Below, one piece after another: positions 44,971 to 57,928 of a stretch of DNA of 64,000 nucleotides (positions are counted from its first letter, which is position 1; each line of letters starts with the position of its first letter). A program made the position numbers and the translations under genes. This stretch comes from Corbicula japonica (Eukaryota; Mollusca; Bivalvia; Venerida; Cyrenidae). The stretch lies in contig JAZAYU010000085.1 of assembly GCA_038501625.1 (NCBI GenBank), forward strand, positions 1,561,693-1,625,692, in the 5' to 3' direction. The notes beneath the pieces are model-generated. The model worked only from the letters and a program-made list of their open reading frames with translations. It did no database searches and was not told the origin of the DNA.

Positions 44971-45930
44971 TTACTTGGGATGCTACATGCATTCTACTGT
45001 ATGGAGTTTTGTATGCTACCTGTATTCTACAGTATGGTTTACCGATGCTACCTTTTTTACGGTATTGTGTAGGTACATGTATGCTACGTGTGTTCTACAA
45101 AATGATGTAAAAAGGCTACCTGCACTCTACACTATGGTGTAGGGATCATACAAACATTATACTGTATGATGTTTTGTATGCTACATGTACTACGTGTATT
45201 TTACGGTATTGTTTAGGTATGCTACGTGTATTTTACGGTATTGTGTAGGGAGGCTACCTGCAGTTTACACTATGGTGTAGGGATGCTACATGCATTCTAC
45301 AGTATGGGGTTTTGTATGCTACCTGTATTCTACACTATGGTTTACCAATGCTACGTGTATTTTACGGTATTGTTTAGGTATGCTACGTGTATTTTACGGT
45401 ATTGTGTAGGGAGGCTACCTGCAGTTTACACTATGGTGTAGGGATGCTACATGCATTCTACAGTATGGTGTTTCGTATGCTACCTGTATTCTACACTATG
45501 GTTTACCGATGCTACGTGTATTTTACGGTATTATTTAGGTATGCTACGTGTATTTTACGGTATTGTGTAGGGAGGCTACCAGCAGTTTACACTATGTTGT
45601 AGGGATGCTACATGCATTCTGCAGTATGGTGTTTTGTATGCTACCTGTATTCTACAGTATGGTTTACCGATGCTACGTGTATTTTACGGTATTGTGTAGG
45701 TACATGTATGCTACGAGTGTTCTACAGTATAAAGTAGGGAGGCTATCTGCACTCTACACTAAGGTGTACGGATTATACAAGCATTATACAGTATGGTGAT
45801 TTGTGTAGGGACAATACAAGCATTATACAGTAAGGTGTTTTGTATGCTACATGACCTGTATTCTTAAGAATGGTATATGGTTACTACATAATATATTCTA
45901 CAGTATGGTGTAGGGTAAACATGTTGCATG
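44970..45930. repeat. Minisatellite array B, 161-bp higher-order unit of about 32-bp subunits
   Basis: The same roughly 32-bp subunit as array A ('gctacgtgtattttacggta' plus 'ttgtgtagggag') is organised in a higher-order unit of five subunits with a 161-bp period (equivalent positions 45226, 45387 and 45548). Because 161 is not divisible by three, long open frames pass through successive copies in changing frames ('MYFTVLCREATCSLHY'). These are not genes. Confidence 0.9.
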
Positions 45931-46533
45931 CATTCTACCGACACTGCCTTATTTTTCTTTCATTGTGATATAAAAAAAACGGACAACCTCCCCACACCAT
46001 ACTACTAGCTTTGATATTGCTTTCTAATATTATTGATCCGTCTGCCTTTATAAATAATGAACATGGTTTGACGAGGTATAGCGTTTCCCATCTGTGACTC
46101 ACTTAGTTATGGGGAAAACCGAACGTCATGCACACACACATCGCGTTAAAAAGTAAAACTGTGCGGCTCTTTAACTGCGAATGTTTTATTTTCGTGAGTC
46201 ATATTTCATCTTATATATAAAGAGTACTTTAAACTCTCCAATTTACTACAACGCTAGTATTGAATCGGAACGCTACGAGCGTATACAAATTACGAACGTA
46301 TACAAATTACAGCATCATTCTCTCTTGAGTGTATAGCCTGATGTTACTGATATTTCTGTAATGATGCTATAACTGACAAAACACAGGCTTTATTACAGTG
46401 TTCACAGAATGTAGATGGATGTATATGAATGTGAAATAATTTCAAGGATGTAACGAGTTAATTTTGAAGAGTTATTGATATTATTTATTGTTGTGTGTTG
46501 TCGGTGAAGGGAGTAAGAACTTAACTATTGGAA

Positions 46534-47158
46534 ATGAAGTGCACTTACATAGAGATGTTGGAGGGAGGCTGCTTACATTTATTTCGATATATACCTTTAA
46601 TTTTACTAGGTAAGTAGGCCCTAGCTGTAAGACATCAAAAGAGAAATTTATATACAATTACAGGATTGCGTTTTGCAGGTGTATTGTTAAATTGTAAATA
46701 CTTTCGTTCTACAGGTGTAGAAAATACTATGTAAACTATACACAATCAATCAATATGTAATAACGAATTTTTAAACGTTTATATGAGCTATAAGCCGAGG
46801 AATAATTTATTATGCAGACCTACATCCCACATCCTCGGTCTGTGATATTTCTTTATTACACATGATTTACTACTGCACCCTGCTATTTTATTTTACATAG
46901 ATGATTTATATATTGTAATTTAAATCAGGTGCTTTTTATGATTTAAATTATTTCGCAACTATTACGCGTTCTTTACGGGATAAGGGGTCTAACATGTACG
47001 TGCTTTTTAATACTATTTTCGTACATGTAGTTACTACATTTGCTAAGAACTTACGATATTATAATAATTTGACATTAAAAAGTTGATTATGTTGCATATT
47101 TTTATGGATAATGATATTTTTACCGCAGAATGCATAACAAGAAATGCCGTTTGCCCAG
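46534..47158 (+). CDS. Candidate first two exons of a secreted protein
   Basis: Exon 46534-46609 begins with ATG and encodes 'MKCTYIEMLEGGCLHLF', then 'RYIPLILL', a short hydrophobic stretch. It ends in CTAG|GTAAGT in phase 1, the usual position for a signal-peptide exon border. A second exon fits at 47129-47158 (acceptor after 'atatttttaccg', phase 1 to phase 1), adding 'CITRNAVCP' with two cysteines. A TATA-like 'tatatataaagag' lies at 46213. Charged residues near the N-terminus and the short hydrophobic core make the signal peptide only moderate. No third exon could be placed with confidence, so this is a candidate only. Confidence 0.3.
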
Positions 47159-47159
47159 G

Positions 47160-49200
47160 TCAGGATCGACGAAAACACCTTTTCTCTTGAGGTGCCCATT
47201 TCAAATTTCGAGTACGCCCCGCTTGGTCTGAAGAAAACTTCTAATCTTTAGCGAACTTCAGGAAACACCATTATTATTGTATATGATTATTTAAACTGCT
47301 TCAATTTATATATATGGCTGGTTTCGGAGCAAAAAATTATTTTCCGTGATATTAAATAACTTAATTTTTTTCTCCAAAGAAAATTAACAAAACCACTACA
47401 TGTATCTTGCACTTACTTCAATTTTGTGTTTTTGATATATTTCCTATTAACTTCTCTATGATTCATCGCAATCAAATATATTTTTAAAGAGTTTTAATAG
47501 ACACACTTTACGATTTCTTTCATAGAAGTGCCTTATAGCTAAATATCTTTTGTCTTGCAAAGTGCAGGTCGGATATTTTCTCTAAGAGCTCATTAATAAA
47601 TAAAAAAGAATTTCATAAGTGCTTATTGTACTCGAGAATTACAATTTTCAGTCCGATATCACGATATATTGTTATTCTGAAGCTAGGCTTGCGGGATAGC
47701 AACGTATCATAGTACGCGTATTATCCGCTTCCGGTCTTCGGTTTCCTTATTTAAATGGGTGCTGTATATAATCTCCAATTTTGTTCTTAGCAGGGAAATG
47801 CACCAACTGCATCTGTATCACATGAATATTGTGCAGAGCTAGATACCACCAAGTACAGGTTCTCACGCCTTGTGCAACAATCCAACAAACACCGCTCCCA
47901 CTTAGTAAACGTGCCACTAAATCGTTTAACACCTTTTCCGTGACAGCCGCAGAACAAGGCACCAGCCAGTAATGGTTCCCACAAAGTGAGCAAAAAAAAT
48001 CTGCACCGGTTCCCACCCAGGAAGCAGGACATTTATTGTAATTAAGAGCCGATTTTCATAAAAGCCGCTAGATAAAGAGAGTAATTGAAAGTACTATAGA
48101 CTGTTATTCCATGTCATTAAGTGCCTTGTTACGAACAAAGCGTTTTCCTGATCTACTCACGCTATCGACCTGCTGTCTATGTTACTAGCTTTGTTTGCTC
48201 CATACGTAATTGATTTTCCGTATTTGATTTTTCCTTGTAAAAGAGCGCTTCTTTTATTAAGAACAAATTGCTCACAGGCATTGCGACATCGTTAAGGCAG
48301 CTATTTCACATTTTATTGTGAAGACGAAAACATCTTTAAGGCAGCTAGTTCAAATTTTATTGTAAAGACGAGCAAGATGTCGTCCTTATATTATTTTTTC
48401 ATAATTCCATTCAGAGAAAATGAGACTTATTAAGTGCACGTTGAAATATTGCAATACGGAAAGATTATGTTTATTTTTAACATTTACCCATGATGACGTT
48501 CGTTTGTACATTAGACACGTGTAATTATGTTGTCACGTCACGTACAGGAGAACATCTGTTATATTGTACAACGCAAACTGCGACCCGCATTAAAGTAAAC
48601 AGGAACCCAATTTCGTACAAGATACTGAAACATAGTATACATTTCTGTGTTTTGCGCGAAATTAATCCCCCATTAACGTAAATGGTAGTTTATTTTCTAT
48701 TAAATTCCAATAAGATTTTTTGTAGATCCAGATCAGTAATCTTGTATAATTTGCTGTCTGCGCTCTTCAAAATGAATATTTTAGATTAATTTCTCACCAT
48801 GCAGATGATACAGCGCCCTAAGCATGTACAATATGCGGCGATCAATTAAAGGCATCAATAATTAAAATTGAATGCTGCAAGCTGTTGATTTCTCTAAATA
48901 TTATTCTCAAAAGAACCGACGTTCGACGTTTCAAAGACTAAATGTAATCCTTTTTGCGTAGCGGAAATTATGAATGTAAGAAAAGAAGTATTATTGGCTT
49001 TGAACGTATTTGATAATTTATTTTGGCAGAATGGGGAATTAGTGGGTAATGCGCCGAAGCTTCCCGGTCGGACGCAAGGTTTCCATAAAGGGGGTCCGTT
49101 TGGGGTTGTCTTAGGGTTTCCAACTTTCTGGTCAAATATCAATCAAATTGTTTTCTGGTTGATCTGTGACGTGAGTAGCTGCACCAGTCTATCATGTGGC
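47160..49200. other. No recognised gene
   Basis: Open frames at 47747-48032 (minus), 48490-48681 (plus) and 48894-49209 (both strands) lack motifs and matching splice borders. 48722-48770 has the 'tagatccagatcag' repeat word. Confidence 0.35.
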
Positions 49201-49234
49201 ATCGCGTAACCTTTAACCTTTGTGAAGCGGATAC

Positions 49235-49440
49235 TACAGTAACTGCGAATGAATTTATTTTCGTGCGCATTAAAATGTCGTGGTTTTCGCTGAAACGGCA
49301 TTTTCGTGGGTTCTTAAATTCGTGGGTTTTCATTTTCCAAAACAACTTTACATACAATTTAATGTTATATTATATTTCGTTGTGGCTGTAAATTCGTGGA
49401 TCGGTCTACGAAATCCACGAAAAATGTCCTCAACAAAAAT
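49235..49440. mobile_element. MITE-like repeat rich in 'ttcgtgg/ccacgaa'
   Basis: 'actgcgaatgaatttatttt' at the left and 'tcctcaacaaaaatacgtga' at the right, with internal 'aaattcgtgggttttc' and inverted 'gaaatccacgaaaa'. Open frames in this stretch run through the repeat. Confidence 0.45.
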
Positions 49441-49904
49441 ACGTGATTTCAGAGTATTGCATTTGCAACCATGGTAAACACGTATGTGTCTGATTTTTAA
49501 TCATAGGTCAGCGAATACAGACTACTGCTTTCCTCTGAAAGTTCTAGTGTCTCAGGAGTCTCCTTGATTTATTAATCATAGGCAATGTCACATTTGTTCT
49601 TCTGTTTAGTTGTATAACAAATAAAGCGACATGCCACAGTACCGATAGGTATCGGACATAAATTACCAGCCTGGCGCCAGCAAGATGGTTTTCTATAAAA
49701 TAAAAAAACAACACTGAAATACTTATTATCTCTTTTTTTTAATTCATTTCTTTTTTCTGATGTGCTGGTTCTGCGAGATAAGGGAAGTAACATGAATATC
49801 AGTAAGGTACATCAGGAGTTGCTTTTCTTGGAGGTCTTGACGATTTTTGTACAAGTGACATGGAATAAATAACAGAACATAGGGACAGGAGCCAGTCTTA
49901 TAAA

Positions 49905-49970
49905 TTTCAGTCGGTAGAGTTATTGGGCTAGGTTCTGTCGCCTTACGGATTCGATTCCCAGTGTGGGCTT
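49905..49970 (+). repeat. tRNA-derived SINE head
   Basis: A-box 'cagtcggtagagttattgg', then 'ctgtcgcc', then B-box 'acggattcgattcccagt' and 'gtgggct'. It heads the first copy of the module at 49.9-52.5 kb. Confidence 0.7.
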
Positions 49971-51006
49971 ATGATTATTTCAGACTGTCACCACTCCCTA
50001 GCTGATGCAATGTTTACTCTGTTTAAACCTGTTTATATGAATTCGTTCAAAAGTATAATTTTTTTATCCCTTAAAGATTTGATTTAGTTTTAGGCCAACA
50101 GAACTTTTGGGCCGATTTTTATTTGGAGTTAAATCTTTTTATTATCATTCTGTTTTTGCCAATCAGCGACTGTTTCAATGTAATCTTACGGTTTCCATTT
50201 TTTAACCAACCAGAAGGCAGCTTTTATTTTACGATAAATAAAGATCTAAGCTATTGACTAATTAGCCACAGCAGATTTCCGGTATTTTGAGCAGGCATTA
50301 GAACAACTATGATCTAAGCTCTGTTTCCACTAGTGTCCAAAGCAAAGTCAGAAATCATCGCCAAGACTAGCCGCAGTGGCGGATCCAGCCCGGGCTTCTT
50401 GAAATCCGCATAATGAGAACATCAAAGCCTTAAATGAAAATTACAACAAAGCATAACGCTGAGTATTACAAAATGTAATTGAAAATGACATACTGTTCTA
50501 CAAGGCTCGCTTAGATTAACCAAACCAAGCCTGCAATATTTTCATATTTGTCGTGTTCGGTGGCTTTCAAAGTTCCTTTTTCATCTATTAGATTAGTGAT
50601 CTAACTGACTCGGGAAATTAGTCCATGCAAGCAAAATATGAGTTATATATTATACCTCATTTGCATAAGCCCTTCTGTATTTAATATGACGTCATCCAGT
50701 CCATAAATCGCATATTGACCGGCTATCCGGTCCATAATTCTTATATTGACCGTTTTTGATTCCTTCAGAATCTAATATAAGAATAATTATCTTATACAGT
50801 GCGGGTCTGTTGCCTAGTAATATTTAATTTGATTAACAAAAATGGAATAGTAAAAGGCGTGCTTTATATGCCTGATGGCTTGTAAATAATAAAAAATCTG
50901 TATGGGATTTTTTACACACTGAACAAATCAAATTATTATTTAAAAGCAAATTATAGTAAAAATGACAGCAACAAAAGATATGAAAGAATTTAGATTCGGT
51001 ATAATA

Positions 51007-51089
51007 TAACAAATAAAACATGGCAGTGAGGGCAATATGCAAGTTATGTAAACTTGCATATTGCCCTCAATGCCATGTTTTATTTGTTA
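51007..51089. repeat. 83-bp near-perfect hairpin
   Basis: Arms of 39 bp ('taacaaataaaacatggcag', 'tgagggcaatatgcaagtt') are complementary with one mismatch, around a 5-base loop. Length and pairing are at the edge of what a small foldback element or a microRNA-type precursor could be; the pairing is more perfect than in most animal pre-miRNAs. Confidence 0.85.
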
Positions 51090-53100
51090 AATATACTTTC
51101 AAGTTCAGGTACAATGTATTATTAACATTTATCTTCTCTGTAATTACAACGCAGAGTGCATTCTAAACAGCAAGCATGCAATTATAGCTATTTAAATTCA
51201 AGCTCTAACTTAAACCGAAATGATATCTATAAACGTCAATCAAACTCTACCCCGACATCCCTCACACTTAAAGGAAGGAGTAAGAAATGTTTTGCAAGGT
51301 ATATTTTAGGAATTTGCTTGCCAAATAAAATCAATGAGCTTGCACGTTCAATTACATCCGCATCATCTATCATAAATTATGTATTAATTATGACCGCCAG
51401 TATTTCGCAGACAAAACAGGAAGAAAAACAAAATATAGTACTTTTGTAGTAGTATTTCTTGACGAAAATCGCAGTGAATCTTGCAACAACGTCTTTCTAC
51501 GTATCAGCATTATGAACTTTTTATTCGCATATCTTTTGACCAGATTTTATATAACCGTTCTTTCGGTAAAACAATGTAACAGTGGTCAATTCATCATTAA
51601 ATTTCTACAAATCAGGTAGGCAATTGTTGACAGTATCAGAAGTGACATTTAACGTTTCGATATCTGCATTCCTTGCATCTGAATCTTTCCGTTAAAGCAT
51701 GGTATGATCTGACACTTTGTGTACATATTACATAAACTGTGAATAGAGTTATATAATTATGAATTCAGAGTGTTATAAGGCAGATACCCGGTATATTGAA
51801 CAGGCTTTAGAACCTCGAACATAGAATTCACTGATTGAAATCGTTGTTTCTGATGATTTCTGAAGTAAAGACCTATTCAAGACTATCCATTACAGAAGTC
51901 GTAAAGCAATTTTCCAGATAACAAATGTGAATGATAATAACAATGTACGCTCGTGCAATTTTGCCTATTTGAACAAGTAAAACTAAATGGAATATCAGTT
52001 ACATCTATCTCTGAGGCTGATCCAGGGTGTTCAGTGGGAAACTTGCTCGAATCCCTTTTTGGAAAGGCAATATTTATTTATGTTTTCATGGGGATTTGTC
52101 CAGAAAAGTTAAACATTATCATATAAAAACCCTAAGACTTCCCCAAACGATCTAATTTCTGGTAATTTTCCATCCCACCCTGTAAGTTTTATTTAAAGAT
52201 ATGGGCACGATTCACCTGAATTTATAGGATGTCAACAAAGCTTCTTGACTCCATGTAGACTGTTAGTTAGGGGGTGGGGCAACTCAGATTTCAAATGCGA
52301 TCTGCAAGTTGTAAACTGTATAATTCTGATTTCCTATTCGAAATACTCATTTCACTACTGGTTGTATAATCAAGGTTTTCAAATATATTATTAATTCATG
52401 TCCATGTAATGAATCGTCCGATTTAACATAAGTTGTAACAGTAAATTTTTATAGTCCTCATCAGTTAATTACAAAGTAAGTTTGGTTTTCGTTCTACAGT
52501 TAATGTATGGAATTATTAAAACACTACGTGAAAAATCCTTTAAAGTTATAAATCTAATACAGTAAAGTTCCCACACTTTGACAGATTTAACTGAAACTCG
52601 GAATATACACTTAACAAATTGAAATGGGAGCTGTTCCAGTTAACACCTCCCAACCCCTTCACTATATTCTTCAGTGATAACGGCCTTTGCATCAGAAAAC
52701 TAGTTGGAACACAGATTGAAAATAAATCCAACTTTCTTTGAGGTTCTAATTCATATTCAAAATACCGAATTTCATAGAACGAATTGTCTTTGATCATAGT
52801 TTAGGACCGTGTTCGACTGAATAGCGGATAAAAAATCTCTCCCAGATTTAACAGTAGTCTGGCACCCGGCTATATGGTTCTATTTTAATTACTTTTTATA
52901 AGATTATTTTCTAATTGTATTGTTTTATTTTAATTGTAGTCTTGTCTTCTATTTACCCACATTATGCTTTGAGAGCTAAGGAAACGTCAAAACAGAAAAA
53001 TGAAGTTCTTGCCAGAGTTACTTTCTTGGTATCATAACTGAATGAACATTTAACAGAAAAACAGGGAAGGGAGCTAGGCTACTTTAATTGATATTTTTCA

Positions 53101-53175
53101 CACTGGGAACCTGTACCCTACGGCGACATCACCTAGCCTCATACAAATCCGATTACGTCACCAATTGCGCTAGCC
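53101..53175 (-). repeat. tRNA-derived SINE head, minus strand
   Basis: Minus strand: 'ggctagcgcaattggtgac' (A box) and 'cgtagggtacaggttcccag' (B box). The 3' part would extend to lower coordinates. Confidence 0.65.
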
Positions 53176-53380
53176 AGGTCAAACCCACAATAGGTTGCGC
53201 GGATAACCGTGATTAACGTAATCATCATTACATGACATTGTTAACCAATTATTTACAGATAACAGTACTTATTAAGCTAGCCGGGACAACCCCACAAATG
53301 TTGCGCAGATAACCGTGATAAATGTTATCATCATTACATGACATCGGTTACCGATTATTTACAGATAACAGTAGCGACTA
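53168..53380. repeat. Two-copy direct tandem repeat, about 112 bp
   Basis: 'gctagccaggtcaaacccac' and 'gcggataaccgtgattaacg' recur as 'gctagccgggacaaccccac' and 'gcagataaccgtgataaatg', each followed by 'atcatcattacatgacat' and 'ttatttacagataacagta'. It overlaps the 5' border of the SINE head, suggesting a duplicated flank or a polymeric SINE leader. Confidence 0.8.
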
Positions 53381-54095
53381 TATGTACGGAAAGAATTTCT
53401 AATGCCGCCACACTGCACTATGATTTTCAAAGGATACCACATTCGGAATAGAATGGGTAATGCAATGACGTACCATTTCATAATGTTAAATGTTACTTTA
53501 AACAATCGAGACGAATGCCACCTTACATATTATCAAGTTCGAGAAATTTATGGGCGAATTAACCTGAAAAGCTATTTTCACAACATTTAAGTGAAGTTCG
53601 TATGTTTGCCTACAGCCATACATAGACAGATATTACATCTAATTGCCTCTTCTTTATGCACTGTCTTTAATTAATATCAGACTACGAAATATGTCTTTTT
53701 TCTAGGAAAGAAATAAGATAACTCTTTATTGGTGATTTCCCAGTTGATTTGTGTAGATAATACTGGCATTTAGTTGAGTGTAAATACACAAATTTTAAAT
53801 TATTTACCATTTCACTTTCCTTTCCTAACACTAAAGATTGTTTAGTCAACATGCCAAGAATACATGTTGCATAAAATTGCGCACGATTTACAGCTTGATA
53901 CCTAATTTAAAAATGATTATTTTTAAAATACATATGTTTCTTACATTTGTTATTATATTAGGTGTCTGGAACATATATAAAGTATTTTCAAATATCAAAA
54001 ATTACCATTTAAAATTTAAAAGATCTGTAAACAAAGTAAATGTGAAGAAATATTTTTACACATTCCATGTACGAGTGAATATATCTGAAGCCATA

Positions 54096-55450
54096 GTTGT
54101 TACGATAAATTTCGATTTCAATTATATTTTGACCCAGCGACCAACCTCCATAAACACCTGTTGCACTGTAGCATTTCACGAAACGCCGACCACGTTTTTT
54201 CGGCGTTAGCTGTCTAAGCTCACTTTTGACCTAGTTTTTCGACCAATGAAATGTTGTAAATATTACTCTTTTTCTCTTATTATGCAGAGGGAAAATGAAA
54301 TAAACTATTTCGATTGGTAGCTATTTTCACCAGAGAGGCATCTAGCAGGCTGGAGAGGTATCTAGTGGGATTTTATTATTATGCAGCGGAAAAATCAAAT
54401 AGATTAATTCGATTGGTTGTTAGTGGGTGTTGTATTGGAGGAAAAACATATTTACGATTTAAGTAACCAGTTAAGTCAATAGTGATGGCTGAAATACAAT
54501 ATTATATGGAATATTCTTGGGTGTCACTTGCATACAATACACAGTGTAAAACGGAAGAGAAGTGTAGATATTCCTAGTTTTTACTGGTTCCTTCTAGTTC
54601 CTTTGATACTGATTGTTAATTTCAAGTTCGTAAGACAAGTATATTGTAGTGTAGTGGCTAACACTCTCGCCTCTCAAAGCGGAGGCCCCGGGTTCAATAC
54701 TCAGGACGGACACTTATTTTAAACTTCATATACGTAAAAGTTGGTAGATTTCGCTCTTGTAACAGGCTGTTATTATTTATATTTATTAAATTTCAAGGAC
54801 ATTTATTCATTTTGAATTCTCACTCTACACGAGGTATTTTATTGAAACTGAATATTTTGCTTCTTTAATCGACTTGTTATCACTATATGAAATTGTTGCA
54901 ACAGCTTCAACATTTTTTAAGACACTTTCAATAAATTTATGAGTTGTCATGATTCGGTCGCTTAATCTCTAAGTCATACTAAGAAGGCAGGGAGGGTTCG
55001 TCAACAGCTATAACAAATAAAATAAAATAACTAAACTGTGTCTGCATTGCCTCTCTGTATTTCTTTCTTTCTTATATACCTGTATATATAAATCTTTTCC
55101 ATCAACGCCGTTTATCTTTTTTAAAGATATTTCTTGTTTGTCATGCGACGACTGTTAAAACTGCCGCTCCAATCAAAAGACGCTCTCTTTTACTTCCAAA
55201 TTAGGTTTTTGCTTTCAATCAAATTTTGTCGCAGTGGGTTATTTCCCTTAGCTGATGGTGAAATAATAACAAAAGGTGTGGTTTTAAGTAGAGCAACCTG
55301 AAGGCGTGATAAACAATGAGAAGGCGTGATAAACAATGAACGATGAATTACTTTCCCGCGCTTCTTCTCAACGAAAATATCAGTGGTCGCGCATCGTGTT
55401 TGATGTTTTGGTTGCATACGAAAATCTAACTGAAATCGAAATTAGTAGTA
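54096..55450. mobile_element. Larger relative of the 5373-5633 MITE (ends only)
   Basis: The left part 'aaatttcgatttcaattata' with 'gacccagcgaccaacc' (54108-54150) and the right part 'gcaacctgaaggcgtgataa' to 'tgaaatcgaaattagtagt' (55290-55449) match the two halves of the 260-bp element in the CFAP97D-like gene. They are separated by about 1.1 kb that includes the SINE head at 54641. Either an insertion-bearing copy or two separate fragments. Confidence 0.45.
54641..54715 (+). repeat. tRNA-derived SINE head
   Basis: 'gtgtagtggctaacactctc' (A box) and 'ccccgggttcaatactca' (B box) at tRNA-like spacing, followed by an A/T-rich tail. Of the heads in this window it is closest to a tRNA, but the acceptor stem does not pair. 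Confidence 0.7.
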
Positions 55451-55699
55451 AAGCGTTTACACTCACAGAATTTAAGGATTATTTAAAACTTTCATCGAAA
55501 TTCGCTCCCGTTCAGTCATTTATAGGCGCAGCACCGAAGTACAATTATTATTAAACCACATCTGCGACATAGAAGTATTTTACCCTAAACTGCAAATAGG
55601 CAACTTATAAGTTTTAAAGTCAAGTTTAACTTTTCGTTTTACATAGCAACGTTTTGGAATTGCAAAACACCCCGAGAAGAATTATTGAAATAATTGTAG

Positions 55700-56760
55700 C
55701 AAGTGCTGATCAAAAGGGTGTTCAGTTGGATTGCTCGAACCCTATTTCGGCCAGCAATATTTAATTTTTTTTTTGCAATTTGGACCGGAAAGTTGGAAAT
55801 TATCGAGTAACTTCCCTAATACAGCCCCGAACAGACCCTCTTTCTGCAAATCTTGCAATTACGACCTTGCGTAGAGAAGTTTCACTGTGCATGAATTTTA
55901 GCGCCATTTATTATTTTCTTTAAGCATCGCTAAAATTCCACATTATAATTAAGGATATGTGAAAATCCGTTCTACAATTTGGCAATTAAAATTCGAAATG
56001 TAATTTAAGTCAAGATGGTATCTTTAAATGTCTATCAAAGTCTACCCGCAACATCTTATATCAAAAGGAAGAAGTGTGAAATATTCAGCTAGGTATATTT
56101 TGGGAATTTTATTGCATATTATAAAAGACATCAACTTGAAATGCACATAATATTTATATACATAGTCTTATATATTCAAATGTAAACTGTAAGTTAAAAT
56201 GAAATAAAGTATGGTCATCAACGTTAAAAATAGTACTCGTCTTCAACTTACTTCTTCGACTTATGTAAGCAAAATTGCAATGAAATACCCGGCTGCTGGG
56301 CGTAGGCGAACATATGAGCTGTAAATTGACATATACGGTTTCTGGAATTTCAGAGATTAGAATCGTCTTTCGCAGATACTTTTCCCTTAAACATTGTTAA
56401 CATGGTCTTGGGGTCTTGCTATTAGCTTACATGTAAGTGAGTGCTTATCATTAGACTTAGAATATGATTTAGGCCTTTGATAATAAATGTTTTGTCATGC
56501 TCAACTGAATTTGAGCTTCGTGTTCGGTGGGTTTCAAGGTTCATTTTTCACTTATTATAAATTATTACAGTAGCGTTGTTTGCGCCGTGTGGTGGTCGTA
56601 GAACGTGGCCATGTTCATTCATTCAGTGCGGTTATCAATAACGTCGACGCACGATACTTACTGTCTATGTAAATGATTGAGTTTCGCTCAACCCTGGCTA
56701 GGCGACGGGGACAGTAATATGCATTTAGACTGCAATATTTTGAAATGTGTCGTGTTCTGT
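55700..56760. repeat. Degenerate repeat module, copies B and C
   Basis: Blocks shared with 49.9-52.4 kb in similar or shuffled order: 'gattgctcgaaccctatttc' (55731), 'tatctttaaatgtctatcaa' plus 'agtctacccgcaaca' (56020), 'gtgttcggtgggtttcaagg' (56521) and 'gtgttctgtggcttttaaag' (56751). A 'gcgacggggacagtaatatg' block (56702) also matches 5028 ('gcgtggacagtaatatgcat'). It is highly diverged. Confidence 0.5.
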
Positions 56761-57928
56761 GGCTTTTAAAGTTCCCTTTTCATATATTGAAAATTTGATT
56801 CGTAAATAAAATATTTTTTAATTGAATATATGACATTGGTAATTTAAATAACTCTAGAACAGAAGTTTTTTTTTAATTACGAAGGCAAGCTGTTATTATT
56901 CTAGACTATTAACTTTGAGCACAAACTTGAGTTGAGTAAGAAAGAAATTTTATAATCAGGGGTCTAATTCTCTTTATCGGAAGTTCGACGCCTGTGAAGT
57001 GGTTTTCTTGCATTTATACAGTGTATCCATTCCATAAACTATTAAAGCTTAAGAATAATACAGAAATCACAGTCTGTTCTATGATAGATTTTCGGCATTT
57101 AAGACTCAAAGAAATTCTAGTTGAATTACAATCTGTGTTTCCGCTAGTGAATAAAGCGATGAACATTACCACTGACAGAAGAATGTGCTAATACTCTGCA
57201 TTACAAGAGTCGTAAATTAATTTTGCACATTACAGATCTAAGTGGGACATACCACGTGCATCCTAGCTAATTTAGACAAATTGAACTTAATAATGTCAAT
57301 AATGCATCCTTAAAGTTTTATTATATAATATGGGTACCAGCTTCACGTAACTTCATAAGTTCATAAGACTCTTGTTTGTGGCTTTTTGGCTCATTGAGGA
57401 CCCAAGGGAAGGCGGAGGGGGTAGAATGCGTAAGTTTCTACAGAATACGGTGTTACAATGAGAAAAAAACGATGAAATTAAAGCAACTCTTATTAAAAAT
57501 TAAATGTGTTTAAAGCTTCTTATTCAAAGTTCAGGGTCGAATACTTCGATGTCTCAGTAATGGTCAGTATAAATATTGTATCACCAATGACCGCAAAGGG
57601 GCGAATTTTGTCCAAATGATGGACCAATAAATCAGTTTTGTGCGAATTTCACTACGTTAGTAACGCTGTAACAACGTTATCTCTATATTCACTTGTACGT
57701 TGAGTATGTAAAAATACTACATTATATTTATCCTGTTAACATTGTCTTCTTCAGTTTATATTTTATACATACGTATTTTGCAAATATGTAAATATGATTC
57801 TAATTACTCTTTTTATATCATGTTATTGAAACTGTTCTCAACCTTCTTCCAATGTGGTACATGTTTGTAATTCCAAACAACCTGTCCAACGGTGTAAAGC
57901 TTTGATTTCCAAAAATAAAATTTCAATT

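Larger units (their letters stand above)
49905..52400. repeat. Degenerate repeat module, copy A
   Basis: It shares blocks, in broadly similar order, with 54.6-57.2 kb: 'gtgttcggtggctttcaaag' (50555; compare 56521 and 56751), 'tctataaacgtcaatcaaac' plus 'tctaccccgacatcc' (51227; compare 56022) and 'ttgctcgaatccctttttgg' (52043; compare 55731). The 97-codon frame at 51156-51449 lies inside it and has no recognised motif. Confidence 0.5.

Noticed and set aside
44957..45799. Series of 60-83-codon plus-strand frames with repeated protein sequence
   Set aside because: Identical frames start every 161 bp because of the repeat. There is no start context, splice structure or codon bias; it is a product of the satellite.
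54641..54715. tRNA gene
   Set aside because: A and B boxes are present, but acceptor and anticodon stems do not pair and an A/T-rich tail follows. A SINE head is more likely; the same reasoning applies to 33621, 49905 and 58829.
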